Origin: Thermotoga sp. Mc24
Lineage (GTDB): Bacteria > Thermotogota > Thermotogae > Thermotogales > Thermotogaceae
NCBI RefSeq assembly: GCF_000784835.1
Contig: NZ_JSFH01000008.1
Span: 47,278-111,277, forward strand
DNA length: 64,000 bases
Direction of reading: 5' to 3'
Every line of letters begins with the position of its first letter. Positions within the stretch are counted from its first letter, which is position 1. This document shows, piece after piece, positions 20,684 to 30,820 of the stretch. The position numbers and the translations under genes are program-made. Under the pieces are notes generated by a model. The model saw only the letters and a list, made by a program, of their open reading frames with translations. It was not told the DNA's origin and did no database searches.

Positions 20684-21451
20684 GTGAAAAAATACGTTCT
20701 GGTAGTTTTGTTTTTCCTCGCAGCCACGATTTTTGCACTACCTGAAATCGTGGAAAAATGGATGTACGCAAACTATTACGCGAAGAGGATAATGGTTGAA
20801 ATTGGTTTGAAAAGCCGTTTCAGATACGAAGAGGTGTACAAGTGGGGAGCAGACAAGATGGTTCTGGTACACGAACCCGTCAGTGTGAACTGGGTGAGAC
20901 TGGGTCAGAGCTGTTACATGGGATCCGGTACCACCTTGAAGAGATCTCCCATGCTCATTCTCGATCTTGAGGATCTTGCCTTCAAAGAGATTCTGCAGGG
21001 AAGAGATCTGAAAATTGAAGAAACAAACGAAGGGTACGAGATATACATTCATGACACGGGAGAATACCGCGTGCTTCTCTCATCCGATGGGTTTCCAAAA
21101 GAGATCGAAAGAAACTACATGGACACGAAGAGCAAGCTGATTTACGAAGAAGTGAAACCACTTTCTGCCGATAAGAATGAAATTTTGAAAGACTACACTC
21201 TTGTGGACTCTGGAGTGGAATTTCCAAAAGAACTGGTTGACATCCTGAGTAACTTTCGTTTCCTCATAATCAGAGAAGGAACATCGGGGCTCGAGATAGA
21301 AGGTATCTACAAAAACGGTCAGAAGGTAGAGATATTCATAGGAAACGACCTTCCAAAGGGTGGTTTGCAAATCAGCATCAACGGGCTCAAGATAGCCATC
21401 GTTGCCGATGAAAAAACTCTTGAGGAGATAAAGGTGATTCTTGGACAATGA
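20684..21451 (+). CDS. Secreted protein of the sigE operon, unknown function
   Basis: A 255-residue protein with a clear signal peptide (KKYVLVVLFFLAATIFALPE) and no lipobox. The mature part is beta-rich, and its size and pattern recall LolA/RseB-like periplasmic proteins, but I see no decisive motif. Its place after the sigma and anti-sigma genes parallels rpoE-rseA-rseB; that analogy is inference. GTG 20684 starts 4 bases after the preceding stop. It overlaps the radical SAM gene by 4 bases (ATGA). Confidence 0.65.
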   Translation: MKKYVLVVLFFLAATIFALPEIVEKWMYANYYAKRIMVEIGLKSRFRYEEVYKWGADKMVLVHEPVSVNWVRLGQSCYMGSGTTLKRSPMLILDLEDLAFKEILQGRDLKIEETNEGYEIYIHDTGEYRVLLSSDGFPKEIERNYMDTKSKLIYEEVKPLSADKNEILKDYTLVDSGVEFPKELVDILSNFRFLIIREGTSGLEIEGIYKNGQKVEIFIGNDLPKGGLQISINGLKIAIVADEKTLEEIKVILGQ

Positions 21452-23103
21452 GAGCGCTCATAGTGGACGGTTACATAGACGAACCTGCCGCTTTCGGTGT
21501 CCCACCTTATGTGAGTCCGTACATCAGGTACCTCGCAGGTGCACTTGTGGTTCATGATGTAGAAGTCGATTATGTCACCATAGACAGGATGAGAAAGGAA
21601 TCACTCTGGGAAATTGCGAACGAATACGACTTTCTTTTTGTTTTTGGTGGAATCACCGTGCCAGGTCGATACAAGGGCGGAACACCTCTCACCCTTTCAG
21701 AGCTTCAGAGGATTCTCAGCATCACAAGAAGGCCCACCAAAATAGTGGGAGGCCCAATAGTTGGGGGATATTCACTCAGAGGGGGATCTGTGGCAAGACG
21801 ATTTGACATACAGGCGGATTATCTGGTGAGTGGAGATATGGAGGCTTTTGTAGTCTCCTATTTTCGAGGTGTACCCGATCCAGAGGCAAAAAGCGATTAT
21901 GAGCTGATCGATGCGGTGGCACCTTATGGGGCCGTTGTCCTTGAGAAACATCCGAACTTTCCGCATGTCATATGCGAAATAGAAGTCTCGAGGGGTTGTG
22001 AAAGAAGAACGTTCTGTTCTTTTTGTACAGAGCCGCTTCTCCACGGAAGGTTGAAATCTCGAGATGTACAGGCCATACTGAAAGAGATAGAGTCCCTCTA
22101 CAGAGCTGGATGCAGAGCATTTCGCTTCGGAAGGGCTGCAAATATCTTGGCGTTTGGATCTGACAGAAACGGAGGGAAGCCTTCCCCAGAGATCTTGGAA
22201 GAGCTGTACTCGGGTACCAGAGAAGTAGCTCCTCATCTGGAAGTTCTCCACACAGACAACGCCAACCCATCCTACCTTGTTACATACGAAAAGGAATGTA
22301 GAAAGATAGTTGAAACCATTGTCAGATACAACACACCAGGTGATGTGTTCTCCTTTGGAGTGGAGTCCTTCGACGAAAATGTTCTGAAGAAGAACAACGT
22401 TCAGGGTTCGCCGGAAGAGTTTTTGAAAGCCATCGCTGTTGTGAATGAGATAGGTGGAGTGCGGGTAGATGGAATACCAAAACTCCTTCCCGGTGTGAAT
22501 CTGATCTTCGGTCTTCCGGGGGAAACGGAAGAAACCCTCAAAAAGAATTATTCATATCTGAAGCGCATTCTCGATGAAGGTTATCTTCTGAGAAGGATAA
22601 ACATCAGAAAACTTCTCGCCTATCCGGGAACTCCGGTATACGAGTATCTGAAGAATAAAAAGCACAGAATCAAAAGCCATCTTCATGAACAATGGAAAAG
22701 AAAAATAAGAGAAGAGATAGATCGTGAAATGCTGAAGAGAGTCTTCCCTGCCGGCACTGTTCTAAAAAAGGTGATAGTTGAGTACAGAGAAGGAAAAACC
22801 TCTTTTGGAAGACAGCTGGGGAGTTATCCAATACTCGTCGGCATTCCGGGAAATCACAGCGGTGTGCTGGACGTGGTTGTAGTTTCCCATGGCGAACGAT
22901 CGGTGACTGCCCTGCCTTACCCTTCCTTCATAAACTCCATGTCACTGGAAGAACTCACAGCGATCCCAGGGATTGGAAGTGCCCTCGCCAGAAAGATCAT
23001 CTTGAATCGTCCCTTCAGAAGCTGGGAAGATCTCAAGAAAGTAGTTCCCGCCGAGACAGTGAACTTTCTCAGAAAGCTTGGCATTTCTTTACAGCAGGTG
23101 TAA
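21448..23103 (+). CDS. Radical SAM protein with C-terminal helix-hairpin-helix
   Basis: A 551-residue radical SAM enzyme. The cluster motif is CERRTFCSFC (CX5CX2C rather than the classic CX3CX2C), near residue 186. A B12-binding-like region (GGITVPGRYKGGTP, VGGPIVGGY) precedes it. The C-terminus has a helix-hairpin-helix (LTAIPGIGSALARKIIL), a nucleic-acid-binding element. This architecture is typical of an uncharacterised archaeal-type family, so lateral origin is possible. The reaction is unknown. ATG 21448 overlaps the preceding stop. Confidence 0.82.
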   Translation: MRALIVDGYIDEPAAFGVPPYVSPYIRYLAGALVVHDVEVDYVTIDRMRKESLWEIANEYDFLFVFGGITVPGRYKGGTPLTLSELQRILSITRRPTKIVGGPIVGGYSLRGGSVARRFDIQADYLVSGDMEAFVVSYFRGVPDPEAKSDYELIDAVAPYGAVVLEKHPNFPHVICEIEVSRGCERRTFCSFCTEPLLHGRLKSRDVQAILKEIESLYRAGCRAFRFGRAANILAFGSDRNGGKPSPEILEELYSGTREVAPHLEVLHTDNANPSYLVTYEKECRKIVETIVRYNTPGDVFSFGVESFDENVLKKNNVQGSPEEFLKAIAVVNEIGGVRVDGIPKLLPGVNLIFGLPGETEETLKKNYSYLKRILDEGYLLRRINIRKLLAYPGTPVYEYLKNKKHRIKSHLHEQWKRKIREEIDREMLKRVFPAGTVLKKVIVEYREGKTSFGRQLGSYPILVGIPGNHSGVLDVVVVSHGERSVTALPYPSFINSMSLEELTAIPGIGSALARKIILNRPFRSWEDLKKVVPAETVNFLRKLGISLQQV

Positions 23104-23104
23104 A
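23088..23104 (+). promoter_or_regulatory. Candidate operator upstream of the niacin regulon pair
   Basis: TTTACA-GCAGG-TGTAAA, a perfect 6-base inverted repeat with a 5-base spacer, ending 20 bases before the niaR start and overlapping the radical SAM stop. Placement suits autoregulation by NiaR. I do not recall its exact consensus well enough to assert a match. Confidence 0.45.
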
Positions 23105-23123
23105 ATATACTCGGGTGAGGGAT

Positions 23124-23645
23124 ATGAAGACCGTTAGACAGGAAAGATTGAAGTCTATCGTAAGGATTCTCGAGAGATCAAAAGAACCCGTCAGTGGAGC
23201 TCAGCTGGCAGAAGAACTCAGTGTGAGTCGGCAGGTAATTGTCCAGGATATCGCCTACTTGAGAAGTCTTGGTTACAACATCGTGGCCACGCCAAGGGGA
23301 TACGTGCTTGCGGGTGGAAAATCCGGAGTCTCGAGGCTTGTAGCTGTGAAGCACGCGCCAGAAGAGATAAAAGAAGAATTACTCTGTGTGGTGAGAAACG
23401 GTGGAAGAATAGTCGATGTGATTGTGGAACATCCGGTTTACGGTGAAATAAGAGGTATCATCGATGTTTCCTCCGAGGAAGAGGTCTTGAAATTTGTAAA
23501 CTTGATGGAGATGGCAAAGACAGAACCTCTCTTAACTCTCTCTGGAGGAGTTCATCTTCACACCATAGAGGCACCGGATGAAGAAACAATGGAAAGAATC
23601 ATGAGAGAGCTGAAGAAAAAAGGTTTCCTGATAGAGGAGGGATAA
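23124..23645 (+). CDS. niaR: Niacin-responsive transcriptional repressor NiaR
   Basis: A 173-residue repressor with an N-terminal HTH_11-type winged helix (SGAQLAEELSVSRQVIVQDIA) and a C-terminal 3H domain named for three conserved histidines (VKHAPEE, VEHPVYG and GGVHLHTIEAP), which bind metal and nicotinate. NiaR represses NAD precursor uptake genes when niacin is plentiful. ATG 23124 is chosen over GTG 23115 because GGTGAGG precedes it. The transporter gene follows after 3 bases. Confidence 0.93.
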   Translation: MKTVRQERLKSIVRILERSKEPVSGAQLAEELSVSRQVIVQDIAYLRSLGYNIVATPRGYVLAGGKSGVSRLVAVKHAPEEIKEELLCVVRNGGRIVDVIVEHPVYGEIRGIIDVSSEEEVLKFVNLMEMAKTEPLLTLSGGVHLHTIEAPDEETMERIMRELKKKGFLIEEG

Positions 23646-23648
23646 AAG

Positions 23649-24917
23649 ATGAGAATAGACGAAATAGTTGAAAAATACGTGGACAGAAAAACTCAGAGAA
23701 GGTTTCTCATCCTCACTTCTATCGCCTGGATGTTCGACGCTGCCGGTGTTATGCTTCTTTCTTTTGTGCTTCCTTACGTGATAAAGGAATGGAATCTCAC
23801 CTCTACTCAGGGAGCTACCATAGCGAGTGCTACCTTCCTTGGAATGCTTTTTGGAGCGCTTTCTGTGGGGTTCGTGGCTGACCTTCTTGGAAGGAAAGTT
23901 TCCAATCTGTTCTTTTTCATCGTAACGATCACCTTCACTTTTCTGTCCGGCTTTTCCTCATCGTTCGAAACTCTTTTAGTTCTGAGAGGCCTTTCGGGTT
24001 TTGGGTATGGAGGCTTGATGCCTTCGTTCAACGCGTATCTTGCAGAATTCACGAGTATCAGACTCAGGGGAAGGTATCTTGTGCTTCTGGAGTCGAGCTG
24101 GGCGGTTGGGAGTATACTGATAGGACTCTTCGCAGTGAATGTTCTCCCGAACTGGAGATGGGTCTTCTGGATCTTCTCCATCGGGTACCTTTTTGTTCCG
24201 GTGTTTCTTAGGATGCCCGAAACTCCAAAGTACGCGTTTTTGAAGGGTGGAAAAGAAGCGCTGGAAAGGTCTCTGGGTAAAAGAGTGGAGGAAGAGGTGG
24301 AGCTTCCAAAAAAAGAGAAAGTTCCCATCCTGGCTCTTTTGAAGAGGGAACATTTGAAAGACACAGTTGTGATCTGGATAGCGTGGTTCGTTGTGAGCTT
24401 CGTGTATTACGCTCTGTTCACCTGGGCTCCCAGGATCTTCTCCTCGCTGGGTGTGAGTGTTGTCAAATCTTCCTGGTTCACATTCTACATGATGGTGGCA
24501 CAGCTTCCCGGGTACCTTTCGGCAGCCTACTTCATAGAAAAATGGGGAAGAAAGGCTTCTCTTGGTGTTTACTTCATAGGAACAGGACTTGTCGCTCTGC
24601 TGTGGGCCAACGTGAGAGGAGATGCTTCGCTTCTTGCAGCTGCTTTGGTCCTTTCTTTCTTCTGTCTTGGAGTGTGGGGACTGGTCTATGCCTACACACC
24701 GGAGCTGTATCCCACGCCGCTCAGGGGGACTGGAAACGGAGCAGCGGGAGTATGGGCAAGGATAGCGGGTATAATAGCTCCTTACTACACAGGCTTCATG
24801 ATGGAGAAAGGAAAAAGCATCGCGGAAACCCTCGCATGGATCTCCGCGATGGCAATGTTTGCCGGTGTGATCGTTCTGATGTTTGGAAGAGAAACAAAGG
24901 GGAAATACGTGGATTAA
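23649..24917 (+). CDS. niaP: Major facilitator transporter, probable niacin transporter NiaP
   Basis: A 422-residue MFS protein with about 12 membrane helices, the loop 2-3 signature GFVADLLGRK and the matching C-half motif IEKWGRKAS, as in the sugar/organic-anion group. Cotranscription with niaR makes niacin the likely substrate; this fits the NiaP family. ATG 23649 follows GAGGAGGG. Its stop and that of the convergent pyrH share the bases TTAA. Confidence 0.87.
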   Translation: MRIDEIVEKYVDRKTQRRFLILTSIAWMFDAAGVMLLSFVLPYVIKEWNLTSTQGATIASATFLGMLFGALSVGFVADLLGRKVSNLFFFIVTITFTFLSGFSSSFETLLVLRGLSGFGYGGLMPSFNAYLAEFTSIRLRGRYLVLLESSWAVGSILIGLFAVNVLPNWRWVFWIFSIGYLFVPVFLRMPETPKYAFLKGGKEALERSLGKRVEEEVELPKKEKVPILALLKREHLKDTVVIWIAWFVVSFVYYALFTWAPRIFSSLGVSVVKSSWFTFYMMVAQLPGYLSAAYFIEKWGRKASLGVYFIGTGLVALLWANVRGDASLLAAALVLSFFCLGVWGLVYAYTPELYPTPLRGTGNGAAGVWARIAGIIAPYYTGFMMEKGKSIAETLAWISAMAMFAGVIVLMFGRETKGKYVD

Positions 24918-25609
24918 TCTGGAACAACGGTGCTTCCCACGTCTTCTCCCTTCAGCGCTTTCAGAAGAGTTCCTGGTTCGAAGAAATTGATCACTTTCAC
25001 TGTGATCCCAAGCTTCTTACACAGTGCGAAGGCTTCGGCGTCCATGACCTTGAGCCCCATTTTCATCGCTTCTGAGAACGTGAGATGAGGGATCTTCTTA
25101 GCATCGGGAAATTTCTTTGGGTCTTTATCGTACACACCATCCACTTTTGTGGCTTTCACCACCAGTTTTGCTTTCATCTCCTGGGCTCTCAGAACGGCTG
25201 CCGTGTCCGTTGTGAAAAATGGATTGCTCGTACCTCCAGCGAAGATCAGAATGCTGTTTTCTCTTAGGGCAGATTCTATAGAATCGTAGTTCACCCTTTC
25301 CACATCCGGAAGATTCACTATCTGTGAATAAATTCGAGCTTTCAATCCGGATCTTTCGAAGATGTCTTTCAAATATATGGAATTCATCACCGTCCCGAGA
25401 AGACCGATCTGATCGGCCCTTGCCATGGTGAGATTCTTCAGCTCGACACCCCTGAAAAGATTTCCCGCTCCTACAACGATGCCTATTTTGAAACCTTCCT
25501 CGATGGCGCTTTTAATCTCTTTGACTATGTAGTCCACTCTTTCTGGATCGAAGCCTCTGCCTCCTTCTCCCGAGAGTGCTTCCCCACTCAGCTTCACCAG
25601 TACTCTCAT
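24914..25609 (-). CDS. pyrH: UMP kinase
   Basis: A 231-residue amino-acid-kinase-fold UMP kinase converting UMP to UDP with ATP. Motifs: VLVKLSGEAL at the N-terminus, VVGAGNLFRG, NPFFTTDTAA and KATKVDGVYDKDP. ATG 25609 has GGAGGTATGGATC before it; the longer frame runs through the upstream terminator hairpin and is rejected. The neighbour upstream is tsf, a common bacterial arrangement (rpsB-tsf-pyrH), but rpsB is not here. Confidence 0.95.
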   Translation of the reverse strand: MRVLVKLSGEALSGEGGRGFDPERVDYIVKEIKSAIEEGFKIGIVVGAGNLFRGVELKNLTMARADQIGLLGTVMNSIYLKDIFERSGLKARIYSQIVNLPDVERVNYDSIESALRENSILIFAGGTSNPFFTTDTAAVLRAQEMKAKLVVKATKVDGVYDKDPKKFPDAKKIPHLTFSEAMKMGLKVMDAEAFALCKKLGITVKVINFFEPGTLLKALKGEDVGSTVVPD

Positions 25610-25622
25610 GATCCATACCTCC

Positions 25623-25656
25623 AAAAAAAGGGTGAGCATTTCGCTCACCCTCTTTT
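25623..25656 (-). terminator. Intrinsic terminator between tsf and pyrH
   Basis: On the minus strand GGGTGAGC-GAAAT-GCTCACCC is followed by seven T. The T-run ends 2 bases before the pyrH Shine-Dalgarno GGAGGT. Either it terminates tsf and pyrH is transcribed by read-through, or it attenuates pyrH. Confidence 0.85.
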
Positions 25657-25670
25657 ATATGTATTGTTGG

Positions 25671-26270
25671 TCAATTTTCGTAACCTTCTCCTATTTCGTA
25701 TCTTGTGAACCTCGAAACCCTGATATTCTCCCCTGTTTTCGCTATGAGTTCGTTTATGAGATCTTTTACCTTTTTTGTATCGTCGAATATGTAGGTCTGT
25801 TCGTAGAGACACACCTGTTCAAAGAATTTCTCGAGCTTTCCTTCTACGATCTTTTCCACGATGTTTTCAGGTTTATCTTTTATCTGAGCTCTGTAGATTT
25901 CTTTCTCTTTTTCTATGACTTCCGCCGGGACGTCCTCTCTTCTGACGTACAGAGGCTTCATTGCGGCAACCTGTTTTGCGAGATTGTAAGCGAGTTCCTT
26001 GAACTCATCGGTTCTGGCCACGAAGTCCGTTTCACAGTTCATTTCGAGCAGGACACCTATTCTTCCGTTGAAGTGAACGTACGCAACAATGATTCCTTCT
26101 TTGGTGATTCTTCCAGCTTTCTTTTCAGCTGTCGCGGCACCCTTTTTTCTAAGAATTTCCACCGCTTTTTCCATATCACCGTTGGATTCCTCAAGGGCTT
26201 TTTTACAGTCCAGAATACCTGCACCTGTCATTTCTCTGAGCTTCTTGATTAGGTCCATGGATATTTCCAT
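25671..26270 (-). CDS. tsf: Translation elongation factor Ts
   Basis: A 199-residue EF-Ts, the nucleotide exchange factor of EF-Tu. The N-terminal UBA-like part ([22 protein letters not shown]) and the CETDFVAR motif that contacts EF-Tu are present. It is shorter than the 283-residue E. coli protein, as in other thermophiles. ATG 26270 follows AGGAGGAAAGTGAA. It begins 1 base after the RNase G stop, an unusual neighbour. Confidence 0.96.
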   Translation of the reverse strand: MEISMDLIKKLREMTGAGILDCKKALEESNGDMEKAVEILRKKGAATAEKKAGRITKEGIIVAYVHFNGRIGVLLEMNCETDFVARTDEFKELAYNLAKQVAAMKPLYVRREDVPAEVIEKEKEIYRAQIKDKPENIVEKIVEGKLEKFFEQVCLYEQTYIFDDTKKVKDLINELIAKTGENIRVSRFTRYEIGEGYEN

Positions 26271-26271
26271 T

Positions 26272-27687
26272 TCACTTTCCTCCTTTCTTAGTCTTCGCCC
26301 TGATCTCGTAAGAATTTGGATCGTGCCAGCCATAATCCAGGTTTAGTTTTACTTTGAATTCCTTTTGAAGCTTTTCTAAATCTTCCTTTTTGAAGTATCC
26401 TGACATGTTTGGGTGAACTTTCAATGTTACTTCCTCAAAATTCTTCAATTTTTTCAAATCTTCTCTGATCCTCTTGAGCAGGATCTTTTGAGAAAGCACC
26501 TTCCCTGTTCCCGAACACACAGGACACCGGGTGAAAAGAAGTGTATCCAGAGGTCTTGTCGTTCTTTTTCTTGTTATTTCCAGAAGCCCAAGGTTCGTGA
26601 ATCCAAAGATTTCAATTCTTGTTCCGTCTCTTTTTGCAACCTCTTTGAATCGTGAGAGAAGCTTTTCGTAACTCTTCGGATCTTTCTGCTTTATGAAATC
26701 TATCACCACGATTCCTCCAATGTTTCTGAGTATCAACTGACGAACGATTTCTTCGATGGCTTCCATGTTCGTTTTCAAAGCGAGTTCCTCCTGGTTTTCG
26801 GCGTCTGTGTAGCTTTCCGAGTTTACATCTATGACGGTGAGCGCTTCTGTTCGATCTATGACGATGTTTCCGCCACTTTTCAGTGGAACAGTGCGAGAAA
26901 GAAGTTTTTTCAAGCGTTCGTAAACAGAAAACTTTTCAAACAGGTCGCCTTCTACGTACTCGAGTTCCGGTTTTTTCGGAAGATTTTGAAGATATTTCTG
27001 TAAGGTCTCAAGAAACGATCTGTCGTTGTAAATCAATCTGTCTATCTTCGAATTCACCTTTTCTTTGATGATCTGTTCTACAGGATCTTCTTCGTGTAGC
27101 AATTTCGGTTTTCTCGACCTTCTGAACTTTTGAAGTACCTGGTTCCATTTTTCCAATGCCCTTTCGAAATTCTTTATGATCTCCTCTTCGTCCACACCTT
27201 CCGCTGCTGTCCTCATTATTACACCGACACCGTATTTCTTCCTCAGAGAAAAAGCTGTAGTTCTCAATCTGCGTCTTTCTGAAGCATCTTCTATCTTTCT
27301 TGAGACACCTATCACCTTTTTAAAAGGAAATATGACAACGAATCTGTCGGCTATCCCTATCTGGGTTGTTACCTGAGGTCCTTTTTTCCCCGAGGCATCC
27401 TTTTTCACCTGTACGAGTATTTTCTGACCTTCTTTCACTTCTTGCCCTTTCAGAACAACTTCTTTGTAGACCTCGTTTATCTCATTGAGTTTCAAAAAGG
27501 CGTTCCTGCCCTTTCCAATCTTCACAAAAGCTGCTTCGAGTCCTGGTACGATTTTTTCGATCCTTCCAAGGTAAATTTTCCCTGCGATCGTTTCTATCTC
27601 ATCGAAAAAGATCTCTTCGAGTTCTCCATCGTTCATTACAGCGTAGGACAGACTGTCTGATTGAACATTCAGAAGAAATTCTCTTAT
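26272..27687 (-). CDS. rng: Ribonuclease E/G family endoribonuclease, probable AUA start
   Basis: RNase G/E homologue acting in rRNA maturation and mRNA decay. Present: the S1-like domain ([23 protein letters not shown]), the DNase I-like catalytic acid region (VIDFIKQKD, and TVIDVNSE) and the zinc-link cysteines [11 protein letters not shown] 27636 would delete the first beta-strand; upstream in-frame codons read [18 protein letters not shown], matching the RNase G N-terminus (AELLVNVTPSETRVAY in E. coli). No ATG/GTG/TTG exists there; GGAGGT (27702-27697) sits 9 bases before ATA 27687. I therefore propose an AUA start; CTG 27672 or ATG 27636 are alternatives. Confidence 0.85.
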   Translation of the reverse strand: MREFLLNVQSDSLSYAVMNDGELEEIFFDEIETIAGKIYLGRIEKIVPGLEAAFVKIGKGRNAFLKLNEINEVYKEVVLKGQEVKEGQKILVQVKKDASGKKGPQVTTQIGIADRFVVIFPFKKVIGVSRKIEDASERRRLRTTAFSLRKKYGVGVIMRTAAEGVDEEEIIKNFERALEKWNQVLQKFRRSRKPKLLHEEDPVEQIIKEKVNSKIDRLIYNDRSFLETLQKYLQNLPKKPELEYVEGDLFEKFSVYERLKKLLSRTVPLKSGGNIVIDRTEALTVIDVNSESYTDAENQEELALKTNMEAIEEIVRQLILRNIGGIVVIDFIKQKDPKSYEKLLSRFKEVAKRDGTRIEIFGFTNLGLLEITRKRTTRPLDTLLFTRCPVCSGTGKVLSQKILLKRIREDLKKLKNFEEVTLKVHPNMSGYFKKEDLEKLQKEFKVKLNLDYGWHDPNSYEIRAKTKKGGK

Positions 27688-27705
27688 ATCCTTGACACCT
27701 CCGAT

Positions 27706-28242
27706 TTACTCTGCCATCTCAATGAGGTGGATCTCTCCATTTTCGTCCTTATAGAGAAGATTTATTTCACCAGTATTGACGTTTCTGAAAACGAGGAATC
27801 GGTGGTTCAACTCATCCATCTGCATGACTGCTTCATCGAGATCGAGGTTGAGAAGAGAAACTCTTTTTATCGAAGAAATCTTATCGGATGGAGAAAATTC
27901 ACCGTGTTCTTCAAGAGGTGTTTCAGTGGGTATAGACTTTCTATGGGAGTGGTTCTTCAGCCTTTCTTTCAGTTTTTTCACCTGTTTTTCCAGAGCATCC
28001 GAGGCGAAGTCTATCGCGGTGTAAATGTCCGGATGCCTTTCTTCCACATTGATGATGTTCCCTTTCAGATTCATATTGAACTTAACCACGTATTGATTCT
28101 TTCCATCTTTTTCTATTCTCACGTCAAAGGAGACGAGTTCATCATCGTAGATCACTCTGTCAACTTTATCGAGCCTTTTTTCCAGATAGTTCTTGATGGC
28201 TTCGGAAATCTCTACACCCTTTCCCGTTATCCTGTACTCCAT
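27706..28242 (-). CDS. hpf: Long-form ribosome hibernation promoting factor
   Basis: A 178-residue long HPF: an N-terminal S30AE domain (about 1-95, MEYRITGKGVEISEAIKNYL) that binds in the 30S decoding region, a linker, and a C-terminal dimerisation domain (VSLLNLDLDEAVMQMDELN...FLVFRNVNTGEINLLY) that pairs two 70S into inactive 100S. ATG 28242 follows AAGGGAGGT. It lies upstream of rng with 18 bases between. Confidence 0.93.
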   Translation of the reverse strand: MEYRITGKGVEISEAIKNYLEKRLDKVDRVIYDDELVSFDVRIEKDGKNQYVVKFNMNLKGNIINVEERHPDIYTAIDFASDALEKQVKKLKERLKNHSHRKSIPTETPLEEHGEFSPSDKISSIKRVSLLNLDLDEAVMQMDELNHRFLVFRNVNTGEINLLYKDENGEIHLIEMAE

Positions 28243-28255
28243 AAAAGCACCTCCC

Positions 28256-29092
28256 TTACAGTATGAATACACCTGCTCCGAACATCTTGGGACCAGAATG
28301 AACAGCGAGGGTGGGAGGCAACCTCACGATGTCCACCCTTTCGATGTGTTCGTCTTTCAGTTTTTCTTCTATTTCAAGAATGATCTCTTTCATTTCTTCT
28401 CCAGCATAGGCAAGCCCCAGCATTTTTCTTCCGTCCGTTTTCAGATCCTGAACGATTTTCTCTACAACATTCTTTAAGCCACGTTTTTTCGCCACCACTT
28501 TGAGTTCTCCATCTTCAATGCTCAGAATGGGGTGTATCTTTACGAGATTTCCGAGCATTCCTGTTATCGTCTTTACCCTTCCGCTCTTCATGAGATAATC
28601 GAATTCCAGCACTGAGAATCGGATCTTTATTCTTTCGTTTACCTCCTGAACGACTTTTTCAAGATCTTCTCTGCCGTCTTTCACTGCTTCCATGAGTTTT
28701 AAAAGAACGTACCCCGCTCCTATGGAAAGCTGCTTAGTATCAATCACTCTGAACGTCACCGACGGGAACTCTTCTTTTAGACGTTCAGTTACACTCTTCA
28801 TCACATTATAAAAAGCGCTCAGCTTCGAAGATAGATGAACGCAGTATATACGGGTACAACCTTCAGAGATTATATCACGAAGCACCCTCTCCATTTCAAG
28901 CGGAGAAGGAACGGATGTTCTGAAGTTTTTTGCCTTTCCAAAGAGACTGTAAAAAATTTCTCTATCGATGTCTGCACCGTCTGTGTACTCTTTATCGTCG
29001 ATGTAGACCTTTATACCGATCGTTTTTACAGGAAACGGAAGTTCCCAGTCACCAACTGTAACGGCGCTGTCTATTACGAAGACTGGAAGAAT
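28256..29092 (-). CDS. DegV-family fatty-acid-binding protein, apparent AUU start
   Basis: DegV (EDD-fold) proteins bind fatty acids and feed fatty-acid kinase in other bacteria. The first conventional start in frame (ATG 28894) would remove about 66 residues. Upstream codons read [18 protein letters not shown]...[14 protein letters not shown]...RTSVPSP, clearly the DegV N-terminus (compare TDSTAD and TSQPSP). The frame is closed by TAG at 29122-29124 and contains no ATG/GTG/TTG; ATT at 29092-29090 lies 5 bases after GGGTGAG. Start at AUU gives 278 residues, the family's normal length. It overlaps the end of atpC by 19 bases. Confidence 0.8.
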   Translation of the reverse strand: MLPVFVIDSAVTVGDWELPFPVKTIGIKVYIDDKEYTDGADIDREIFYSLFGKAKNFRTSVPSPLEMERVLRDIISEGCTRIYCVHLSSKLSAFYNVMKSVTERLKEEFPSVTFRVIDTKQLSIGAGYVLLKLMEAVKDGREDLEKVVQEVNERIKIRFSVLEFDYLMKSGRVKTITGMLGNLVKIHPILSIEDGELKVVAKKRGLKNVVEKIVQDLKTDGRKMLGLAYAGEEMKEIILEIEEKLKDEHIERVDIVRLPPTLAVHSGPKMFGAGVFIL

Positions 29093-29397
29093 CTTCTCAC
29101 CCTTTCCACTCTTTCCCTCGCTTCTATGAATCTATCAGGGGAGATGTCTTCTTCTCTTCCGGCTTCTTCCGTGATTATGATCACATCTTTTCCATCGCAG
29201 AGCAGAAAACCACCCGCAACTTTCAGGCGGTATTCATCATCACCCGATTTTATCTTTACATCGCACACAGAGAGCTGTGCTACTATGGGAGCCCTCCTGG
29301 GGAGAATTCCCATGGATCCTTCCAGCGTTCTGAAAGAAATGAAATCGCTTTCTCTGTCGTACACGATCCCATAGGGTGTAACGATTTTTACCTTCAC
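29074..29397 (-). CDS. atpC: F-type ATP synthase subunit epsilon
   Basis: A 107-residue epsilon subunit, the central-stalk foot and intrinsic inhibitor. [16 protein letters not shown] and the [13 protein letters not shown] segment are typical. GTG 29397 is preferred: GAGGAG lies 9 bases before it, whereas TTG 29406 sits on top of that site. It is the last gene of the ATP synthase operon; the DegV gene begins inside its 3' end. Confidence 0.92.
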   Translation of the reverse strand: MKVKIVTPYGIVYDRESDFISFRTLEGSMGILPRRAPIVAQLSVCDVKIKSGDDEYRLKVAGGFLLCDGKDVIIITEEAGREEDISPDRFIEARERVERVRRFFQSS

Positions 29398-29402
29398 ATT
29401 TT

Positions 29403-30815
<1,413 letters not shown>

Positions 30816-30820
30816 TCACC

